Shown: piece by piece, positions 1 to 5,492 of the stretch | Layout: the number at the start of each line of letters is the position of its first letter | Position numbering within the stretch: the stretch's first letter is position 1 | Origin: Deltaproteobacteria bacterium RBG_13_61_14 | Lineage (GTDB): Bacteria > RBG-13-61-14 | Direction: 5' to 3' | Length of the DNA stretch: 10,702 nt | Assembly: GCA_001797815.1 (NCBI GenBank) | Contig: MGQK01000053.1 | Location: 132,542-143,243, forward strand | The notes under the pieces: model-generated | The model's input: only the letters and a program-made list of their open reading frames with translations | What the model was told of the DNA's origin: nothing | Database searches by the model: none | Translations under genes and position numbers: made by a program

Positions 1-420
1 AAGAAGGTCCGCGAGCTCCTTCCCCGGATCGAGACCTGCCCCCACCTGGTCGCGCTCATTTTGGCGGTGGCGCCCATCGCCATGCAAGGCGCGTTCGTGC
101 AGTTCATCGGCCAGGCCGGGGAGACCTTGCTCCAGGGCAGGGAGGAATCCTCGGCCCTGATGGAAGCGAGCTTCTCCTGGTGGAAGAACACCTGCTTGGT
201 GGCCGCGGAGGACGGGCCGGTGGTGCGAGAGATCAAAGAGCGGGGCATGCTCTACTCGCTCCAGGAAGTGGCGGCCATCCTCCACGTGGAATACCGCGAG
301 CTGCTCCAAAAGGCCAAGCAAGGCGAGTTCCCGGCCTTTGAGCAGGAGGGCAAGTGGGTGGTGCGCTGGCAGGATCTGGAGCCGTGGTTCAAGGCGCGGG
401 CCGAGGAAAGGAGAGCGTAG
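1..420 (+). CDS. Partial protein with C-terminal excisionase-like HTH
   Basis: The reading frame is open at the left edge of the window, so the start lies outside and 139 codons are visible. The C-terminal 50 or so residues (codons 83-131, beginning MLYSLQEVAAILHV) look like a MerR/excisionase-type winged helix-turn-helix: 'SLQEVAAIL' is the first helix, 'YRELLQKAKQGEFPAF' the recognition helix and turn, and 'KWVVRWQDLEPWF' the wing and last helix. The part before it (codons 1-82) I do not recognise; it is alpha-helical in character with no clear motif. The stop codon lies 2 nt before the TTG start of the thiolase, so the two genes are probably co-transcribed and this protein could be a local regulator. 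A DNA-binding role is inferred from the HTH only. An internal TTG at 61 is possible as a start but has no clear ribosome-binding site, and the frame continues upstream. Confidence 0.6.
   Translation, partial: KKVRELLPRIETCPHLVALILAVAPIAMQGAFVQFIGQAGETLLQGREESSALMEASFSWWKNTCLVAAEDGPVVREIKERGMLYSLQEVAAILHVEYRELLQKAKQGEFPAFEQEGKWVVRWQDLEPWFKARAEERRA
407..413 (+). promoter_or_regulatory. Shine-Dalgarno supporting the TTG start of the thiolase
   Basis: The sequence aaaggag ends 9 nt before the TTG at 423. It lies inside the last codons of the upstream gene and favours TTG 423 over start codons further upstream in the same frame, which would overlap the HTH gene. Confidence 0.55.
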
Positions 421-422
421 GC

Positions 423-1589
423 TTGGCGAACCTGAAGGACCAGTATGCCATTGTCGGCGCGGGGCTGACCAAGTTCGGGAAGATTTTTGATAAAAGCCCG
501 GTCGGGTTCACGCTCGAAGGGATCAAGTTGGCGGTGGAAGACGCGGGGCTAAGCCGCGATGACATTGACGGGCTTTTGGTGGCCATGCCCGCGATGATGG
601 GCGAGGAGCACGCCTGGGCGGCCCGGATCGGGGCGCTGCTGGAATTGCCGCTCACCTTCTCCTACACCATGGACATGGGCGGGGCCACGCCGGTGGCCAT
701 GGTCCAGACCGCGGCGTTGGCCATCGCGGCCGGGCTGTGCAAAACTGTGGTCTGCGCCTACGGCCACTCCGAGAACCCCCAGGGCGCGGCCTTTGCCATA
801 CCCAACCTCGAGTTCACCATGCCCTACGGCGACATCGGCGCCACCGCGCTCCAGGCCCACATCGCCCGCCGGCACATGCACGAATTCGGGACCCGGAGCG
901 AGCAGCTCGGCCAGGTGGCCGTGGCCTTCCGCCACAACGCCTGCCTCAACCCCGATGCGCAAATGTTCAGCAAGGGGCCGATCACCCTCGCGGACCACCA
1001 GCAGTCGCGCTGGGTAGTGGAGCCGCTGCGCCTGTTGGACTGCTGCGTCCAGACCTGCGGGGGCGGCGCGGTGGTGGTGACCTCGGCCGAGCGGGCCCAG
1101 GACTTGAAGCACCCGCCCGTCCTGATCTCGGGCATGGGCCAGTCGCACTCGGCCGAGATCATCGAGCCTTGGCCCGGCAAAACCGGCCACCGGGGCGGGA
1201 TCCCGGCCGGCCGGATGTGTTTCGAGATGGCGGGGATGAAGCCAAAGGACATGGACGTGATCCAGATTTACGACGGGTTCACCATCCTGGTGATCACGAG
1301 CCTGGAAAATTACGGGTTCTGCCCGATCGGGGAGGGCGGACCGTTCGCGGAGGACGGGAAGTTGAAGGTGGGCGGGGCCCTGCCCTGCTGCACCGCTGGG
1401 GGCTTGCTCAGCGAGGGGCATCTGATGGGCATGGGCCACGTGGTGGAGGGGGTGCGCCAGTTGCGCCGCCAGTGCAAGGAGCGGCAGGTCAAGGACGCGG
1501 AGATCTGTTTCGTGACCGGCTACGGCGGGGCGCCGCACACGTATCCGGTCACCTTGTGCTATTCAACTTTGATTCTGCGCCGGCCTTAA
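423..1589 (+). CDS. Thiolase-superfamily (lipid-transfer/SCP2-type) acyl-CoA enzyme
   Basis: A 388-residue member of the thiolase fold, close to the usual length of the bacterial SCP2/lipid-transfer-type thiolases that work with a DUF35 OB-fold partner; such a partner follows at 1742. Family landmarks are the N-terminal 'AIVGAGLTKFGK' strand (9-20), 'YDGFT' in the second half, 'SEGHLMGMGH' with the conserved His333, and a C-terminal 'VTGYGG' (364-369) before 'STLILRR'. The normal nucleophile region reads 'MDMGGATP' (83-90), with no cysteine. The usual C-terminal cysteine of degradative thiolases is also absent (Gly366 region), and the usual 'NTxGG' reads 'CCTAGG' (322-327). From the family this suggests C-C bond chemistry other than classical cysteine thiolysis, for example retro-aldol cleavage as in Ltp2 of steroid side-chain breakdown; that is inference. 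The TTG start is chosen for its Shine-Dalgarno and because the product then begins just before the first beta strand. Confidence 0.85.
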   Translation: MANLKDQYAIVGAGLTKFGKIFDKSPVGFTLEGIKLAVEDAGLSRDDIDGLLVAMPAMMGEEHAWAARIGALLELPLTFSYTMDMGGATPVAMVQTAALAIAAGLCKTVVCAYGHSENPQGAAFAIPNLEFTMPYGDIGATALQAHIARRHMHEFGTRSEQLGQVAVAFRHNACLNPDAQMFSKGPITLADHQQSRWVVEPLRLLDCCVQTCGGGAVVVTSAERAQDLKHPPVLISGMGQSHSAEIIEPWPGKTGHRGGIPAGRMCFEMAGMKPKDMDVIQIYDGFTILVITSLENYGFCPIGEGGPFAEDGKLKVGGALPCCTAGGLLSEGHLMGMGHVVEGVRQLRRQCKERQVKDAEICFVTGYGGAPHTYPVTLCYSTLILRRP

Positions 1590-1603
1590 AAGAAAAGAGT
1601 TTT

Positions 1604-1717
1604 ACCACAGAGACACAGAGAACACAGAGATAATTATGCTAAATCTCATAAAATACTCTTTCAATTCTTAACCTCTAAACTTCTTTTCTTTCTCTGTGCT
1701 CTCTGTGCCTCTGTGGT
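1604..1717 (+). repeat. Operon-junction inverted-repeat element 1 (CACAGAG family)
   Basis: Left arm 1604-1630 and right arm 1691-1717 are 27 nt each and are inverted copies with 2 mismatches; both begin or end with accacagag or its complement. Each arm is itself a run of 8-9-nt units of the type CACAGAGA. The 60-nt spacer is AT-rich and non-coding. The element starts 14 nt after the thiolase stop and ends 13 nt before the Shine-Dalgarno of the OB-fold gene. The outer flanks, aagaaaagag on the left and gaaattcttt on the right, also show weak inverted similarity. It could fold into a long hairpin in the operon mRNA and affect stability or coupling. It has no poly-U tail like a terminator. Confidence 0.85.
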
Positions 1718-1730
1718 GTGAAATTCTTTG

Positions 1731-1737
1731 GGGAGGA
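1731..1737 (+). promoter_or_regulatory. Shine-Dalgarno of the OB-fold gene, next to repeat element 1
   Basis: The sequence gggagga lies 4 nt before ATG 1742 and 13 nt after the right arm of the repeat element. It decides the start in favour of ATG 1742 over the GTG at 1718, which would begin immediately after the repeat arm and has no ribosome-binding site. Confidence 0.6.
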
Positions 1738-1741
1738 AGCG

Positions 1742-2155
1742 ATGTCGGAATGGGAAAAGTTTTTGCCGAAGCCGACCGAGGACACCGAGCCGTATTGGGA
1801 CTATTGCCGCAAGCAGGAGCTGCGGATGCAGAAGTGCAAGGGCTGCGGCCTGGTCCGGTTCCCGCCGAGCGTGATCTGCCCCCGCTGCTGGTCGCTCGGG
1901 CATGAGTGGGTCAAGCTCTCGGGCCGGGGCAAGGTCTGGTCCTGGGTGATCTTCCACCAGGCCTTTTACCCGGGCTATGCCGACGACGTGCCTTACAACA
2001 CCGCGATCATCGAGCTGGAAGAGGGTCCTCGGCTGCATGCCAATGTCATCGGGTGCCGGAACGAAGAGATCTATATTGAGATGCCGGTGGAAGTGGCGTT
2101 CGAGAAGGTGGACGACGAGGTAACGCTGCCCAAGTTCCGGCCGGTTCTGAGTTGA
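1742..2155 (+). CDS. Zn-ribbon/OB-fold (DUF35) partner of thiolase
   Basis: A 137-residue protein of typical DUF35 length and layout. A short N-terminal helix (MSEWEKFLPKPTEDTEPYWD) is followed by a rubredoxin-like Zn ribbon with Cys32-x2-Cys35-x10-Cys46-x2-Cys49, and then an OB-fold from about residue 55 ('WVKLSGRGKVWSWVIFH') to 'VDDEVTLPKF'. Proteins of this family form complexes with SCP2/lipid-transfer-type thiolases, for example ChsH2 domains with Ltp2, archaeal thiolase/HMG-CoA synthase complexes and BbsA with BbsB. In those complexes the OB-fold helps bind or shuttle the acyl-CoA. The position right after a cysteine-less thiolase fits that pairing. All four zinc-binding cysteines are present. 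The start is ATG with a strong GGGAGGA site. The actual substrate cannot be read from the sequence. Confidence 0.88.
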   Translation: MSEWEKFLPKPTEDTEPYWDYCRKQELRMQKCKGCGLVRFPPSVICPRCWSLGHEWVKLSGRGKVWSWVIFHQAFYPGYADDVPYNTAIIELEEGPRLHANVIGCRNEEIYIEMPVEVAFEKVDDEVTLPKFRPVLS

Positions 2156-2158
2156 AGA

Positions 2159-2190
2159 AAAGATTCAAACACTAAGGCACAAAGACACTA
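2159..2190 (+). repeat. Left terminal inverted repeat of the GxxExxY cassette
   Basis: It reads aaagattc, then an array of CAC-AAG units (actaaggcacaaagacacta). Reverse-complemented, the right copy (2634-2667) gives the same aaagattc and a near-identical array: about 18 of 22 aligned positions agree over the core with one gap. It begins 3 nt after the stop codon of the OB-fold gene. Confidence 0.7.
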
Positions 2191-2216
2191 ATTACCAAGA
2201 AAAGAGTATTGGTAAT
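2191..2216 (+). promoter_or_regulatory. Hairpin just upstream of the GxxExxY start
   Basis: A perfect 8-bp stem, attaccaa (2191-2198) with ttggtaat (2209-2216), encloses a 10-nt loop that contains aaagag. It ends 6 nt before ATG 2223, where no ordinary Shine-Dalgarno is seen except the aaagag in the loop. It may control translation of the gene or be part of the element's end structure. Confidence 0.4.
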
Positions 2217-2222
2217 CAATTA

Positions 2223-2630
2223 ATGAAAGAAAAAAACACCAATTTTGATCCAATACCCGATGAGACGGAGAAAGTCACCAAGGTAGTTGTAGATGCTGCC
2301 TATCGAGTGCATTCTCAGCTCGGCCCCGGACTTTTGGAGTCCGTGTATGAAACCTGCTTGTGTCACGAGCTTAAGCAACGCGGCGTCCCCTTTCAATCCC
2401 AGGTGGCTTGGCCGGTGATTTACGACGGCGTTCGGTTGGACGCCGGTCTTCGCTTGGACCTGTTGGTGGATAACTCGGTCATCGTCGAGATCAAGGCGGT
2501 GGAAAAAATGAATCCACTCTTTGAGGCGCAGCTCTTGACTTATCTCAAGCTGACCGGCCATCGGCTGGGACTGCTGATTAACTTCAACGTTTCCAGGATT
2601 GCAGACGGCATCCGCAGGATCGTGAAATAG
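2223..2630 (+). CDS. GxxExxY protein (PD-(D/E)xK nuclease-like)
   Basis: A 135-residue protein carrying the family's name motif, Gly36-Leu-Leu-Glu39-Ser-Val-Tyr42, after 'VVDAAYRVHSQLGPG'. Further along are Asp79 ('LRLDLLVD') and Glu89-x-Lys91 ('VIVEIKAVEK'), which match the D...ExK pattern of PD-(D/E)xK nucleases, then 'EAQLLTYLKLTG' with a Q-x4-Y-like pair (Gln103, Tyr107) and the hydrophobic strand 'LGLLINFN'. Length and order are normal for the family, whose biological role is poorly defined. A nuclease activity is plausible from the fold but not shown. The start is the only in-frame ATG before the conserved region; its Shine-Dalgarno is weak. The gene sits between inverted repeats and interrupts an acyl-CoA operon, so its job is probably tied to the element rather than to the pathway. 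Confidence 0.88.
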   Translation: MKEKNTNFDPIPDETEKVTKVVVDAAYRVHSQLGPGLLESVYETCLCHELKQRGVPFQSQVAWPVIYDGVRLDAGLRLDLLVDNSVIVEIKAVEKMNPLFEAQLLTYLKLTGHRLGLLINFNVSRIADGIRRIVK

Positions 2631-2633
2631 AGA

Positions 2634-2667
2634 ATAGTGCCTTGGTGTCTTGGTGGTAAGAATCTTT
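2634..2667 (-). repeat. Right terminal inverted repeat of the GxxExxY cassette
   Basis: Read on the minus strand it gives aaagattc followed by an ACC-ACCAAG-ACACCAAGG-CACTA array, the partner of the left copy at 2159-2190. It begins 3 nt after the GxxExxY stop, and its inner arm ends 14 nt before the Shine-Dalgarno of the acyl-CoA dehydrogenase. Confidence 0.7.
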
Positions 2668-2671
2668 CTTT

Positions 2672-2677
2672 AAGGAG
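2672..2677 (+). promoter_or_regulatory. Shine-Dalgarno of acyl-CoA dehydrogenase, abutting the cassette end
   Basis: The sequence aaggag lies 8 nt before ATG 2686 and 4 nt after the last base of the right inverted repeat. The same arm, A/T-rich stretch, Shine-Dalgarno order is seen at elements 1 and 2. Confidence 0.6.
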
Positions 2678-2685
2678 CGACAATC

Positions 2686-3840
2686 ATGGATTTTCGATGG
2701 AGCGAGGAGCAAGAACAGCTCCGCAAAATGATCCAGGACTTTTGCAAGCGCGAGACCAGCAAAGAGCTGGACCGCGAGTGCGACGAGAACGAGCGCTTTC
2801 CGCACGAGCTGAACGAGAAGCTGGCCCGGACCGGGATTTACGGCCTGCCCTTCCCGGAGAAATACGGCGGCACCGGCGGCCAGGTGATGGACTTTATCCT
2901 GGCCGTGGAAGAGCTGGCCAAGGGCAGCGAGGCGGCCTGCGCGCTCTTTTTGCTCCCGGTCTTTTTCGCGGGCGAGATGATCCTGAACAACGGGAGCGAA
3001 GAGCAGAAGCAGAAATACCTGCCCCGGATTATCGCCGGCCAGCTCAAGGGCTGCTTCGGGCTGACCGAGCCGGACGTGGGCTCGGACGCCTCGCGGGTGA
3101 AGACCAAGGCGGTCGCGGACGGCAAGGACTGGATCCTTAACGGGCACAAGACCCTGATCACCGGCGCGGACATCGCCGACCTGCTGATGATTGTGACCCG
3201 CACCGACTTCGAGGCCCGGCGCTACGAGGGCCTGAGCATCTTCATGGTGCCGCAAGGCTCCAAAGGGCTGATCGTGAAGAAGCTCAAGAAGCTGGGCGGC
3301 CGGATCATCTCCACCTGCGAGATCTTCCTGGAGGACGTGCGGGTTCCCCAGGACCTGATCCTGGGCGGGCCGGAGGGCCTCAACCAGGGCTGGCCGCAGA
3401 TGCTGATGCAGCTCGACATCGAGCGGATCATGATCGGCGCCACCCACGTGGCCCTGGCCGAGAAGGCCTTTGACGACGCGCTGGCCTATGCCAAGCAGCG
3501 GGAGCAGTTCGGCAAGCCGATCAGCACCTACCAGATGATCGTGCAAATGCTCGCCGACATGAAGACCCAGATCGAGGCGGCGCGCTGGCTCACCTACCGG
3601 GCGGCCTGGCTCAAGGACCAGAATCTCCCCTGCTCGCTGGAGGCGAGCTACTGCAAGCTCTTCGCCACCGAGATGGCCAAGAAAGTGACCCAGGACGGGA
3701 TGCAGGTGCTGGGCGGTTACGGTTACATGATGGAATACGACATGCAGCGCTACGTGCGCGACGCACTCCTCGGCACCATCGGCGGCGGCACCAACCAGAT
3801 CCAGCGCCTGATCATCGGCAAGCTGTTGGGGTGTTTCTGA
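2686..3840 (+). CDS. Acyl-CoA dehydrogenase
   Basis: A 384-residue flavoenzyme of standard length that introduces a C2-C3 double bond in an acyl-CoA. The N-terminal helical domain starts 'FRWSEEQEQLRKMIQDF'. The FAD/substrate signature 'CFGLTEPDVGSDAS' is at 123-136, followed by the beta-domain 'DWILNGHKTLITGA' (148-161). The C-terminal domain has 'AYAKQREQFGKPIS' (267-280) and 'QVLGGYGYMMEYDMQRYVRD'. The usual catalytic Glu of the 'YEGTN' motif is Gly367 here ('IGGGTNQIQR'). A Glu is present in the helix 'LDIERIMIG' (Glu246), the place used by isovaleryl-CoA dehydrogenase, so the enzyme is probably active with the alternative base. It very likely works with the upstream thiolase and OB-fold protein in one beta-oxidation-like route, perhaps for a branched or aromatic acyl chain (BbsG-like), but the substrate is not readable. 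The ATG has a good Shine-Dalgarno. Confidence 0.93.
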   Translation: MDFRWSEEQEQLRKMIQDFCKRETSKELDRECDENERFPHELNEKLARTGIYGLPFPEKYGGTGGQVMDFILAVEELAKGSEAACALFLLPVFFAGEMILNNGSEEQKQKYLPRIIAGQLKGCFGLTEPDVGSDASRVKTKAVADGKDWILNGHKTLITGADIADLLMIVTRTDFEARRYEGLSIFMVPQGSKGLIVKKLKKLGGRIISTCEIFLEDVRVPQDLILGGPEGLNQGWPQMLMQLDIERIMIGATHVALAEKAFDDALAYAKQREQFGKPISTYQMIVQMLADMKTQIEAARWLTYRAAWLKDQNLPCSLEASYCKLFATEMAKKVTQDGMQVLGGYGYMMEYDMQRYVRDALLGTIGGGTNQIQRLIIGKLLGCF

Positions 3841-4178
3841 GGGTAAAAATTCTATCCCCCCGAACCTCTTAATTTTCAAAGGAGATTTCCCCGCGACGAA
3901 CGGAATCCTTTTCCCATCTTTTGCATCTGATAACCTCAAAGGGCTCTTTCCAGAACTAAAGATTGACTGATTCGCTTGTCTTGCCGGAGTTTTATGTCCC
4001 GGATGACCCCGGGGGAAGGGATACGGTTTTACCGGCGTGGAGGCGGAAGCGGATGCTGCTGGGGGATTCAACATTTGCGGGCCAAAAACCAAGGAATGAC
4101 AAGGGGATAGCAATCCGAGCCTTGCCTGGTAAATGGAAGAGGACTAATGATTCAACCCAAAACCTAAGGAGGAAAAAC
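3841..4178. other. 338-bp intergenic gap with no gene seen
   Basis: Between the dehydrogenase stop and the coiled-coil gene there is no protein I recognise in any frame, no clear terminator and no convincing sigma70 promoter pair. The frame of the next gene stays open back to 3963, but that extension has no family features and would bury the signal peptide. The segment has mixed base composition and holds a small palindrome, ccccgggg (4007-4014). It may be the remains of a dispersed repeat or a long leader; one window cannot tell. Confidence 0.5.
4166..4172 (+). promoter_or_regulatory. Strong Shine-Dalgarno fixing the coiled-coil gene start
   Basis: The sequence aaggagg, close to a full anti-Shine-Dalgarno match, lies 6 nt before ATG 4179. 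The product from that start opens with a textbook signal peptide, so the longer reading from 3963 is rejected. Confidence 0.8.
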
Positions 4179-4742
4179 ATGAAACGCATGATGGTAGTGG
4201 GACTCATTCTCGCGGTTGGCTTGATTGGAGCCAGTGTCGCCCTGGCGCAGGCAACCGGCACCCCGACCAAAACCAAGACCGCGCCGGCAAAGAAATCGGA
4301 GCCGGCCAAGGCGGTTGCTACCCTGGAGCGGTATTGGAACATGCGGGTGGAGAAGCTGCAAGCGCAAACGCAGCACCTGAAAGACGTGGCCGCGGCCTAC
4401 GAGAAGAAAGCGGCCGAGAGCCAGACGGCCAAGGACGCCAAGGAAGCCGAGACCCGGCTGGATAAGCAGCTCAAGGACCTTCAGGCCCAGTTGGACGCGC
4501 AGATGAAGGACATTGACAAAAAATATGACGATGTGCTCGCCGAAGAGAAAAAGGACATGAGCGCCGAGCACAAGGAGCTGAACGCCAAGCGCGACGCCTG
4601 GCTGGCCCAGCACCCGGAGGTCAACGACCGGGTCAAGACCCTAGACAAGGACATCGCCGACCTCAAGGTCAAGGTGGACAATTTGAAGGCGAAAGAAAAA
4701 ACCCAGCCGAAAGCCGCGCCCACCAAGACTACTCCCTACTAA
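4179..4742 (+). CDS. Secreted Lys/Ala-rich coiled-coil protein
   Basis: A 187-residue protein of unknown function. Residues 1-23 are a signal peptide: MKR, a hydrophobic core to 'GASVALA', and an Ala-x-Ala cleavage site before Gln24. Residues 25-45 are a Thr/Lys/Pro/Ala linker. Residues about 47-172 are almost entirely charged alpha-helix with heptad-like spacing ('VEKLQAQTQHLKDVAAAYEK', later 'LDKDIADLKVKVDNLKAK'), predicted to form a coiled coil broken near 'QHPEVND' (144-150). The tail is again Lys/Pro/Thr-rich. There are no cysteines and no enzyme motif. It is probably a periplasmic or envelope structural or adaptor protein; OmpH/Skp-like or spectrin-like similarity would be superficial. 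It looks like a single-gene unit, having its own strong ribosome-binding site and a strong terminator directly after it. Confidence 0.75.
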   Translation: MKRMMVVGLILAVGLIGASVALAQATGTPTKTKTAPAKKSEPAKAVATLERYWNMRVEKLQAQTQHLKDVAAAYEKKAAESQTAKDAKEAETRLDKQLKDLQAQLDAQMKDIDKKYDDVLAEEKKDMSAEHKELNAKRDAWLAQHPEVNDRVKTLDKDIADLKVKVDNLKAKEKTQPKAAPTKTTPY

Positions 4743-4765
4743 TCCTTTCGGTCCACCCTTGCGAC

Positions 4766-4791
4766 AAAGAGGCCGGGCAACCGGCCTCTTT
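4766..4791 (+). terminator. Rho-independent terminator, probably bidirectional
   Basis: A perfect 11-bp stem, aaagaggccgg (4766-4776) with ccggcctcttt (4781-4791), is closed by a GCAA tetraloop and followed by ttcttattg. It lies between the convergent coiled-coil and gamma-carbonic anhydrase genes. On the minus strand the stem is followed by a shorter U-rich run (tctttgtcg), so it can serve both genes, more strongly on the plus strand. Confidence 0.92.
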
Positions 4792-4801
4792 TCTTATTGA
4801 T

Positions 4802-5329
4802 TTAAGCGGTGCGGTTCAGATTAAGGTGCTGGTAGCCCTGGGCATATTCCCAATAGCGTCGGGCTGAATCTCTGAACTCCTGAAGCTCCGCCGCGGTCAC
4901 CTCCCGCCGGGGCTTGGCCGGCGCGCCCAGGGCCAGGGTGCGCGGCGGGATCCGGGTGCCGGGCGTGAGCAAAGAACCCGCGCCGATGATGCACTCGTCG
5001 CCCACCTCCACCTCGTCCAAGAGGACCGCCCCCATCCCGATCAGGCAGCGGTCCCCCACCTTGCAACTGTGCAGGGTCACCCGGTGGCCCACGGTCACCT
5101 CCGAGCCCACTTCCACCGGCCACCCGCCCTGGGTAACATGGCAGATCACCATGTCCTGAAGGTTGGTCTTTTCACCGATATGGACGGCATTGACATCGCC
5201 CCGCACCACCGCCCCGAACCACACGCTCGACTCCGCCCCCATCTCCACGTCGCCGATCACAAACGCGCTCTCCATCACGATCACGCTCTCATGCAGCCTC
5301 GGCTTCACTCCCCTGAACTCCAGAATCAT
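4802..5329 (-). CDS. Gamma-type carbonic anhydrase family (hexapeptide-repeat) protein
   Basis: A 175-residue left-handed beta-helix protein of the YrdA/PaaY/gamma-carbonic anhydrase type. Hexapeptide repeats run from 'SAFVIGDVEM' (21-30) through 'ECIIGAGSLL' (112-121), ending with 'ALGAPAKPRREVT' and a C-terminal helix ('RDSARRYWEYAQGY'). The three histidines expected to bind the metal at trimer interfaces are present: His64 ('ICHVTQ'), His82 ('VGHRVT') and His87 ('LHSC'). The family includes true carbonic anhydrases and members of unclear or thioesterase-like role, so activity is likely but unproven. The start at 5329 is chosen because AAGGAG (5341-5336 on the minus strand) lies 6 nt upstream; the frame stays open further upstream but runs into the repeat element. 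It may belong to the minus-strand operon of the methyltransferase. Confidence 0.92.
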   Translation of the reverse strand: MILEFRGVKPRLHESVIVMESAFVIGDVEMGAESSVWFGAVVRGDVNAVHIGEKTNLQDMVICHVTQGGWPVEVGSEVTVGHRVTLHSCKVGDRCLIGMGAVLLDEVEVGDECIIGAGSLLTPGTRIPPRTLALGAPAKPRREVTAAELQEFRDSARRYWEYAQGYQHLNLNRTA

Positions 5330-5335
5330 CTCCAA

Positions 5336-5341
5336 CTCCTT
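5336..5341 (-). promoter_or_regulatory. Shine-Dalgarno of the gamma-carbonic anhydrase, next to repeat element 2
   Basis: AAGGAG on the minus strand lies 6 nt before ATG 5329 and 12 nt after the outer end of the repeat arm at 5354. It fixes the start and shows the same arm, A/T stretch, Shine-Dalgarno order as elements 1 and 3. Confidence 0.65.
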
Positions 5342-5353
5342 AAAAAATTTTTC

Positions 5354-5492
5354 ACCACAGAGACACAGAGGACTCAGAGCTTGGAAAATAAAAAAAGTAT
5401 TTAATTCCATTCAAACTCTGCCAGATAGATTATCCCTTTTCTTATAAAATAAATTCTATTTTCTTCCTCTGTGCTCTCTGTGTCTCTGTGGT
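5354..5492 (-). repeat. Operon-junction inverted-repeat element 2 (CACAGAG family)
   Basis: Arms 5354-5379 and 5467-5492 are 26 nt each and inverted with 3 mismatches; the first 17 nt (accacagagacacagag) are identical. The 87-nt spacer is strongly AT-rich and non-coding. Relative to transcription it has the orientation of element 1: on the minus strand the end TTAACCACAG meets the methyltransferase stop codon, and the end CTGTGGTGAAA leads into the Shine-Dalgarno of the gamma-carbonic anhydrase. A motif of the type AAATACTnTTT lies before the downstream arm in both elements. Confidence 0.85.

Larger units (their letters stand above)
2159..2667 (+). mobile_element. Candidate mobile cassette: GxxExxY gene between inverted repeats
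   Basis: This 509-bp unit consists of a left inverted repeat, a hairpin, one gene and a right inverted repeat, lying between two genes of a CoA-metabolism operon. The gene looks lower in GC than its neighbours, especially at its 5' end, and has no metabolic link to them. The repeats are a divergent variant (CACCAAG-type) of the CACAGAG arms of the two short elements in this window. The layout relative to the surrounding stop codon and Shine-Dalgarno is the same. No transposase is encoded and I could not find a clear target-site duplication, so mobility is inference. Confidence 0.5.

Noticed and set aside
354-422. Thiolase start at 354
   Set aside because: It would overlap the HTH gene by 67 nt and add residues without homology. 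TTG 423 has a Shine-Dalgarno and starts just before the first conserved strand.
1604-1717. CRISPR-like repeats (CACAGAG units with spacer)
   Set aside because: There are only two long copies per site, and they are inverted, not direct. The short units inside an arm follow each other without spacers, and no cas genes are near.
1604-1717. Ordinary rho-independent terminator
   Set aside because: The arms are far apart (60 nt), have moderate GC and no U-run follows. The same design occurs with an 87-nt spacer and with a whole gene between the arms.
3963-3996. Promoter upstream of the coiled-coil gene (TTGACT then TTTATG)
   Set aside because: The spacing is 22 nt, outside the working range, and no other convincing pair is nearby.
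2584-4113. Long open frame on the minus strand opposite the acyl-CoA dehydrogenase
   Set aside because: It is a shadow of codon bias in the GC-rich dehydrogenase gene, with low-complexity Leu/His/Gly-rich product and no family features. The plus-strand product is a clear enzyme.
3963-4178. N-terminal extension of the coiled-coil protein
   Set aside because: The signal peptide and a near-perfect ribosome-binding site at 4166-4172 place the start at 4179; the extension would put the signal peptide in the middle of the protein.
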